Origin: Sporisorium sorghi
Lineage: Eukaryota > Basidiomycota > Ustilaginomycetes > Ustilaginales > Ustilaginaceae
Reading direction: 5' to 3'
NCBI GenBank assembly: GCA_023212695.1
Contig: JALCCG010000227.1
Span: forward strand, 1-34,772
DNA: 34,772 nucleotides
Below the pieces are notes generated by a model. The model was not told where the DNA came from and did not search any database. It saw nothing but the letters and a program-made list of their open reading frames with translations. Shown in pieces: positions 26,707 to 34,772 of this stretch (the first letter of the stretch is position 1; every line of letters begins with the position of its first letter). The translations under genes and the position numbers were made by a program.

Positions 26707-29700
26707 AGGGATCGGCAGTGCATGGTCGGGGTTCTCTTGTGCGGTTGACAAGGACAGAAGCAGTGTATGAAGAGATATGCACCAAATCAGACTCAGCTCC
26801 GACCTTGTGTTTTGTGCCAATTGAGCTGTCGAGCTGTCGAGCCTGTTTATTTTTGTGTTGGTTGGTTGCTTTGGGCTCGCAGTGTGCGTCTCTCTTCTCG
26901 CTTGGCTGTGTTGCTCTCGTCGACGTTGCTGCTGCTGTTGTTGCTGCTCGCCCGCTGCTATCTTCTTCCTTTTCTCCTAGCGAGCCCCACCGACTTGCCT
27001 GCCAAACTGCGCCTCACCCCGCCTCGCCTCGCCTCGCCTCGCCTGGTTTACCGCTTTCTGCGTGCCTTTTCCATGCTCCGCCAAGCCGCTTGCTCACTCG
27101 CTGCTGTGTCGCATCCTCGCAGATGACAGGCCGACGACAACGACAACGGCGACAGCCGACCACTTGAACCTAGTCCGACTCATGCTCTCTCTCGCTTGTC
27201 CTCGTGTATGCACGTCTGCTTGTGTTTGTAAACTGTACGCGGTCGCACCTCCTCCGCCCTCGCCCTCGTTCTCTCATTCGCGCCACCTTCATCCCTTCTC
27301 TCTCATCTTTCTTTTCTTTCTTGCCTTTCATCTGCACCCTCTTTCTCTCGTCGCCAAACCTTGACCCGCCCCCACTGCAGCAACCTCCAACTCAATATAC
27401 CCTCTCCCTCCTTGGGCCGTCCTTGCTCGCGGACTCCGGTCATCCCGCCTCTCCTCTTCCCCTCCATCGCCACAGGACGCGCGGACCCCCCCCCCCCCTT
27501 TTCTCGGAAGCTGCATCGTGCCTGCCTTTGCCATACCAACCCCTGTCCATCTATCTGATCATCCCGCCGTCCTCGACACCACCTCCTTGACTCTGCACCA
27601 CCATCATCGGAATCCCGAGAACCTCTCCACCATCCTCTCGGCCGCCACATCGCCCGACGACTTCATCTTGGACAGGAATCAACCTCGCTGTTCTTTACCT
27701 TTCTCGACTTCGCTTGAGGCCCACAGCACAGCATTTCATCTGCCGGCATACCATCTCGCCAAGCTCCGCGGCTCTCCGTCTTTCGAGCGTTTGCTCAGCG
27801 CCATCGTTCTTTACACCCTGAGCTAGACCCTCGCGTCGTCGTATGCACCCGTCTTGCACGCATATTCTCTCGGCATCTCAATCGGAAGCTACTTCCTCCA
27901 CCTTTCAACCCGGACTGCCTTCTTCGATGACAACACAGTCGCTTCAGATGATTGCAACAACAGTTCAATAAAATCCATCCCTCCCCTTGCTCAAGCTTCT
28001 AGACGACTCTTCCGCGTGCACTTCTTCTCCACGTCGGCTGCCGCGTCGGTGCTCCGTCTCTCGACATGAATGGCCGTCTCAGCTCCACCAACAAGGAGCC
28101 GGCATCATCGGCACACCCCAGTCATCCTAGCATACCTTCGGCACAAACCCTTCGAGCTCAAATAGCGGCCCAATCTGCCACAAATTGCTTACAACCTCCC
28201 ACCTCCAGCAGCCGTCAATCGCCTGGCGACTTTGACTATTCTTCGCCCTCCAACTGCCCGTCTCCTTCCCCCGGCTTCGATCACGATACCAGTCGTCCAG
28301 AGTCGTCTGCACAGGCAGCAGCACGTTACGCTGCAACCAGCCCACTTGACAATGCCTTTGACGACTTGTCTTCGCCACTCTCGTCCGAAGCACCACAAGC
28401 GCGCATCGAATACACCAACGACACGTTTGGACGCACCAGCGGCAGAAGTGCCATCAGCGACCCACCAGATTCTCAGCCAAGTCGGCGCAAGACCAGTCCC
28501 ACGGAAACAAGCGCGTTCGGCTGCCTCGCTTCCAGCTGGATCCAGCCAGGTGCTTCTGCTCAGAACGACGAGATCACAGAGCATCTCAACCAAGGTTCGC
28601 TGCGCCGACGTCGTCGTCAGGACAAGATCGACGCGCTCGAGAAGGAGCTCAACCTCTCCCACACCTCCAGTCCCGTCATCGACACGAGAAGCATTGCCAA
28701 TGACGAAGAAATGTGGATGACTGCCACCTCGAATGCTTCCCCCTTGTCGGCACCATTGTCCCAGAAACGCCCTCATCCAACTTTGCTTGGCGTCAGCGAC
28801 GGCGGCGGTGACACGCCGGACCGCACCTTTGGCAGACCGTCTCGAGATCGCAGCCAGCAAACCACGCACAGCGGCGACAGCCGTCCGCCCTTGGATAACT
28901 CGCGTCCTTCGCACTCTGACACCACCTCGAGCCGTGACACGGACAACTCGAACGATGCTGCCTATGGCGTCGGCGAAGCAGGCGGCGCACAGCAGTTCAC
29001 AGCCTTGGCACGCACGCTCACACCGCATCAGCGTCAGCACCAAGAAGAGCTTGACCGCATGAGCCAGCAGCGCGATGCCGTCACGCCCATGTCCTACTCT
29101 ACCGCCCTCGCATCGCCCAAATCAGCAAAGGCTGCGCAGCGTGCTTCCCACCAGTCCAATGCAACCGTCATGGCCACCACCACCACATCGCTCTCCTCTT
29201 CCTCCACCCCAAGACACGACGCAAGGCTCAGTCGACAGACGCAGACAACCAGTCCTTCCTTTGTGGCTCAGCCTCTCGCCTCCAATGTGGGGAATGACTA
29301 CCAGCCTGCCTTTTCACATCGGCCTCTGTTTCAAGGCGAAGCAGCACGTGAAGGCTCAGGCTCGCAGGACTCGGTCGACGTGCTCCACGGTCAAGCATCG
29401 CCACAGACGCCAGAAGGTCTAGCTCCAGCCAGATCCGCTTCGGTCCGCGTCAAAACGCCGATCCATGGAAACACGCTTTCCGAGCTTCCGCCGGGACAAA
29501 GGGCTTCCATGGTGGGCGCAGTGCAAGAACGAGCCGCCGCGCCTTTTCCGTTGCCCGGTTCCATGCAGGGTGCCACCGGAAACCTTAACTCTGAGCCGGT
29601 GCCATCTTCAGAGCACGCTGGCGCTGGCTATGCGATGCAGCACTCCCAGCCAGCTCAGGCCGGCTACACTGCCCATCCCTCGCAAGCTTATGCCTACGGC

Positions 29701-31822
29701 CACCCGTCGCAACCCTTGGACCACCAGTACCAGGAGACGCTTCAACATGGCTCCTATTCCGCCCAGCCTCATGACTATGATCACGATCAACCAGCGGATC
29801 GAGATCACGACTTCACTCGAAAGGTCCTCGACGATCGTGCAAGGACTCCGCACGTGCCCCAGCTGGGCGACATGTATGCCGGCGCACCCAAGTTTCCTCC
29901 TGCTCCATATTCGCAGTATCGCAGTCTGCATCTGTCATCTCGACTCGCGAGGATGCATCACACCGTCTTGCCGCTTCTCACGTACGCGCACGTTCCAGCG
30001 ACGCTGTTTCTCGACTACAATGCCCTCTTTGCTCTGACGCAGATCGCGCTGTATCCGGACAACGCACAGACGGGTGTCAGGACAGCCTGGTGGATCGCCT
30101 TGGGCATCTACGCCGGCTGCGTCTTCATCTGGCTCTTCGGAGTCGTCGTCCTCTACGAAGCCTTCTGGAGCTTTCGACGCCGCTGGACGGTCCCTCAGCC
30201 GCTGGTCATGCCGATCTACCTATCCAACCCCGCTTTCACCCGTACGGCGATCAAGGACTATTCGCTCTACAGCCTGCTCTACCGCGCGCGAAGCACGGGC
30301 AGTCGACGCGATGCGCTCATCGAGTCCTTCTGGCACTACTCGCAGAACTGGCCTACCGTGCTGACGCTCGTCCCACGCGGCGTGATTTCGGCCATCTTGC
30401 TCGTGCTGTACAAGCCCTCCGGCCCGGCTTTGGTGACACGGGGCGCCAGAGACCCTTTCTACTTTGACCAGACCACGGCGCGTTTCAGCCAATTCGCGTT
30501 CATCGCCATCACTTTTCAAGCTGCTTGGGCTGCATGGAAGCTGGGCGTATTGCTGGTGGCCAACATTGGCCTTGCGGCTACGCTTGGCTTCAAGAGCCTT
30601 ATTCAGCAGGAACAGGATCGCAACGCCGTAGCCAATACCGAAGTGGCAGGCGTTGCGGGTTACAGCCAAAGTGCTCTCGCGGCGAGGCGGCTCTCACAAG
30701 CGGGTGGAGATCCGATGGCGACGGACGATGGAGATGTCGTTCAACGCGCCAGTCATCGACGCTGGGCATGGCGTTGGCGTGCAGAGGATCGCATCCGCGC
30801 TATCCTCTTCGATGCGGGCTTATTGCAGCATCGGCCGCTTACAACGCACGGCTGGAATCACGGGGAGAAAGAAGCAGACGAAGCTGCCGCTGACCATGCG
30901 GAAGCAGAAGCATTCGAAGCGACGCACACGCATCCAACGATGAACGGCCAAACGGCAAGAGGTGATGAAGATGGCCAGCTCGAACAACAGCGAGACTGGG
31001 ATGGCGCTTACCTGCGTCAATCGCAAACCGGGCTCGCGCTCACTTCTCCTGAGGCAATCCAGCCCGAGTTTTGGGCGACCGGTGCACGCACCGAGCCCAC
31101 AAGCGTCTCTGGCTTGGCGCCGGCTCCACCGCTTTCGCAGACCTTGCACGTGCAGCACCTCGAGTCGTCACCATCGAATCAGGGAAGCGATATCAGCGAG
31201 GCCAGCGAGGCCAGCGACCCCTACTCGCCTGCGCCTCTGCCCATCGGCCGCAGCCCTCGATCCAAGGAGCAGCTGCGAAGTGCCTCGTCCATGTCGTCCC
31301 GCAACGATCCGGCGAGCTTGCGCGCTTCGAGCATTTCGTCGCTCAACCGTCTCGCCGCTCTCGGATCGCCTAGCTTGGCGCAGCAGAACCAGCCGAGCTC
31401 GACGTTGGGCATGAAGTCGAGCAGCGTCGACAGCACCGTTGGCGACGTGCACGCCTTTTCGTCCCTGAGGCCGTTGCAGTCATCGAACGATACGGGCCTT
31501 CTGAGCGAATGGCGAGGACGCAAGCGACCGAGAAGCTCTCCCGTGCTGGCCGAAATCCCGGGCCTGAATCCTGCGGGCATGGTCACCGAGACGAACGAGT
31601 GGCTGCAGAGTCAGATCGAAGAGGAGTCAGAGGAGCGAGGAGAGCAGGAAGAGCGACGAGATGCCGATCCAGCGTCCAAGAAGCCGATGACGTTCGACAA
31701 TGACGGCAGGATCATGCACGCTTTTGTGCCCATGCCTGCCTCCTTTGCCATGTCCAAAGATCCGTCTCTGGCCGGCTCGCCTGACCAGGGCGGCAGCGAC
31801 ACCAAGCACGGCTCGTGGCCTA

Positions 31823-31856
<34 letters not shown>

Positions 31857-32735
31857 CAACCCAGAGCTCTTTGCTGGCAAGCCGGCCGCCTCGGCAGCGA
31901 CGGTTCCTTTGCGACCAGAGGCAGACTTGCGAAATGCGTCTTCCACCTCGCTCGGCTCTCTGGTCAAAGGCGGCCGATTGGGTGCCAGTGCGCGCCCGCA
32001 ATCGTCTGGACATGGCCACGAGGCATCCTCCGAAGACGGCGTCAGCTTTGAAGGCGCCGAGGGAAGCAAGAAGCAAGGGCGCAACTCGCTGCTGGGTCGA
32101 ATGACGAACAAGTCGTCGTCGGAAAGCAGCAGGCGCAGCGGCAGCGGAGGTCGACCGGAGGGCGAGTCGTGGATCACGTCGCTGTTTGGCGGCTCGCGAT
32201 CGACTTCGCGCAAGGTGTCGGCGGCAGGGCAGGGTTCTCCGCCTAGAGTCGGGGGAGGCTCAGCGGGGGACTTGACGGCCATGCGACGATCCGGGTCGGA
32301 TCCTCGATCAGAGGCAGATGCTGCTGCTGCTGCCGTGGACGATGGTGTTCCTACCGTGATCACCACTTCGGCGTCTACGAGTCTTCCGACGGCTGACAGT
32401 GGCAGCAGTGTGCAGCAGCACCTCGAAGCGCCCTCTGCGGATACGAACAGCGGCCAGGCTGATGCGCACGCAGCGTCTCGGCGTATCTTGCCGGAATCGC
32501 TGTTGCTGGCACCCATTGGAGCAGCTGAGCATGGAACAAACCGTTCAGCTTCGCCCTCGGGGAGCTACCACTCGAATGTGTCGGCTGAAACAGACGACTC
32601 GGAGGAGAGACGACTTTGGGCGTCTTTCCCGGACCAGAGCCGGCGTCATCCGCCGGGACTCATTGCGCTGGATTTGGAGCAGCGTGCGCTTGCCGAGAGG
32701 AGGATGGCTGCAGCTCACGAGAACAATGCGGCCAT

Positions 32736-32772
<37 letters not shown>

Positions 32773-34696
32773 CGTCTGGCGTACGGAGGCGTGGCGCCTG
32801 CTCTGCCAGGATCGTCGCTCAACCTGTCGCCGTTGATGCACCCCAGCGTGCTAGCAGCGATTGGAAGCGGTACGCCGATGGTGGGGCTGCCCGGAATGCT
32901 CGGCGGTGTGGGCCAGCTGTCGGTGAGCCCGTCCGAGGGCGGACTGCACGCGATCCGCGAGGAGAGCTGGACGTCGTCGCTCGATTCGCGTTCGCAAGGT
33001 GCAAGTGGAAGCACGAGGAGTCGCGGCACCGCGTCGGCCGTCACTGCGTCGCCTGTCGATGCTGATTTCCCCATTGAGCAGATCGAGCAGATTGAGGAAG
33101 TGGCTATACCGCACCGCTCGAGCAACATGAGCGTGCGCCGCCGAGGTTCTTCTTGATTTGATATACCCAGTTTGTTCTCATACACGTTGATGTTTACGGA
33201 TAATGTGTGTTCAGACCATGTATTCTTAGTGTATACTTGTAACTATAACAGTGATAGGATGGTGTTGGATGGAATGGTGAGCTGTCGAAGAGCAGTGGCA
33301 AGAGGATCAGGTAAGCCGAATTTGGTTCGGATGTCGGAAGAAACAGGCGGAATTGGATTTTTGAGCTTGCCATGCGCAATTGTCCAAGCTTTCTTCCCGA
33401 ATGCACCTTCCCTTCCTGTAACTACCTCTACAACTCGCAATGCTGGGCTCAACAGTGGCACCTGCCACATTCGCAGCAGCAGCGACATCCTCGATGCGAT
33501 TCTCTGCGATGTCTTGCACACGACGATGCAGTCCCATGGGCATCCCACGAGGCGGCAACTCGCCACTGCTTCGAATGGCGCATACGTGGGCGCTCGAAGC
33601 CAGCAGCAGCAGACCTTTGCCCACCATCAGCCGACTCTCGCCTCTCACCTCTGGGGCGCGCAGCTTTGCAGGGATACACACGTCGCCATTCAGCACATCC
33701 TCACGCCTGGCTTCTTCGCCTCCGTCGTCACCTTCTTCTCCCGGCACAGCCCCCGCACCCAGCACCTCACGCGCGGCCACCCTAACCTCCGAGTTCCAGC
33801 GCCGTCAACGCGAGTCGTACAAGCGGCGGAACCAGTCGCTCTTCATGTACTCCGCTGCTTTGATGGTCTTCACGCTCGGCTTCAGCTACGCCGCCGTGCC
33901 CCTCTACCGTGCCTTCTGCTCCGCGACCGGGTTCTCAGGCACACCCATCACGGACCCGGAGCGCTTCGCCCCCTCCCGCCTCATCCCTGCCTACCTCGAC
34001 CCGACCACGAACGCCCCCACAAAGCGCATCAGAGTGACGTTCAACGCCGACGCGTCCGACGCGATTCCCTGGTCGTTCACGCCGCAGCAGAAGGAGATCT
34101 TCGTGCTTCCGGGCGAAACGGCACTCGCGTTCTATACGGCCAAGAATAGGTCCGATAAGGATATCATCGGGATCGCGACGTATAACGTTTCGCCGGATAG
34201 AATTGCGCCGTACTTTGCCAAGGTGGAATGTTTCTGTTTTGAGGAGCAGAAGCTGCTGGCTGGGGAGGAGGTCGATTTGCCGGTGTTCTTCTTTATTGAT
34301 ACCGATGTGCTGGATGATCCGAGTACCAAGGCGGTCGACGATGTGGTTTTGAGCTATACGTTTTTCTCGGCGAGAAGGAATCCGAAGAACGGTCAACTCG
34401 AGTAAGTTGCGATTCCTAGAGGTGAAGAGAGAGAGAGAGAGAGAGAGAGCATGTTGCTGACCATAACTTGCTTTGCATTGCAGACCGGATACCGACTTGA
34501 GCAAGTACACTGTCGGCAAGGATCTGTAATCTCATACGAGCAATCACTACTCTTTCGCTATGGTGCTTGTATGAATGTCAGGCTGCTCGATGTCAGCTCC
34601 TTTGGACGGTGTTCGAGCGAGGTTGTGAGGGTGAGGTGAGGAGGCGAGGCGGCCGCAAAATTGGTTTGTTAGACCGCACTGAGGTAGTTGAGGAGG

Positions 34697-34744
<48 letters not shown>

Positions 34745-34772
34745 GAATTGAGGGGCGAGTCAACTGCGCTTG

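Overview
The window is nuclear DNA of a basidiomycete fungus, most likely a smut or smut-related yeast (Ustilaginales). The basis is the gene style: long, mostly intronless, GC-rich genes with many Ala, Ser and Gln runs; short introns of about 80 bases; CT-rich leaders; and fungal-specific proteins (a Tea1-type Kelch landmark protein, a Mit1-like chromatin remodeller, Cox11 and Orc4 in single-gene form). I did not identify the species. No transposon, rRNA, tRNA or CRISPR array was recognised, and the region looks like a normal chromosome arm.

Layout, left to right. (1) 1-988: no gene recognised. (2) 989-1705, minus: small secreted or membrane-anchored protein of the DUF7137 type. (3) 2908-8181, minus: very large Kelch plus coiled-coil cell-end marker (Tea1/Kel1 family) with three SxIP motifs near its N terminus. 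(4) 9427-10219, minus: two-exon PAP2-type lipid phosphatase whose intron appears to be GC-AG. (5) 12007-14301, plus: signal peptide, Ser/Ala/Asn-rich ectodomain, one membrane span and a cytoplasmic tail, with one or two introns. (6) 14648-15688, minus: clamp-loader subunit (yeast Rfc4, human RFC2). (7) 16418-23215, plus: 2265-residue CHD/Mit1-like SNF2 remodeller. (8) 23322-25283, minus: origin recognition complex subunit Orc4. (9) 28066-33156, plus: 1696-residue disordered protein with a central multi-span membrane block, not recognised. (10) 33440-34529, plus: two-exon Cox11, the mitochondrial copper chaperone.

Genes 6 to 8 form a block concerned with DNA replication and chromatin. RFC4 and the remodeller share a 729-base divergent promoter, and the remodeller and ORC4 converge with only 106 bases between their stop codons. 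The other neighbours (polarity, cell surface, lipid phosphatase, mitochondrial assembly) show no obvious functional link.

The larger gene-free stretches carry A/T homopolymers (23 to 45 bases), GA, CTG and CAGA microsatellites, a 30-base tandem duplication and a 12-base inverted repeat. I do not see a convincing new multi-gene system. The most useful leads are the SxIP cluster in the Tea1 homologue, the DEGQ motif II in the remodeller, the GC-AG intron, a possible hidden 69-base exon in the Ser-rich membrane protein, and a degenerate copy of the PAP2 gene's 5' end.
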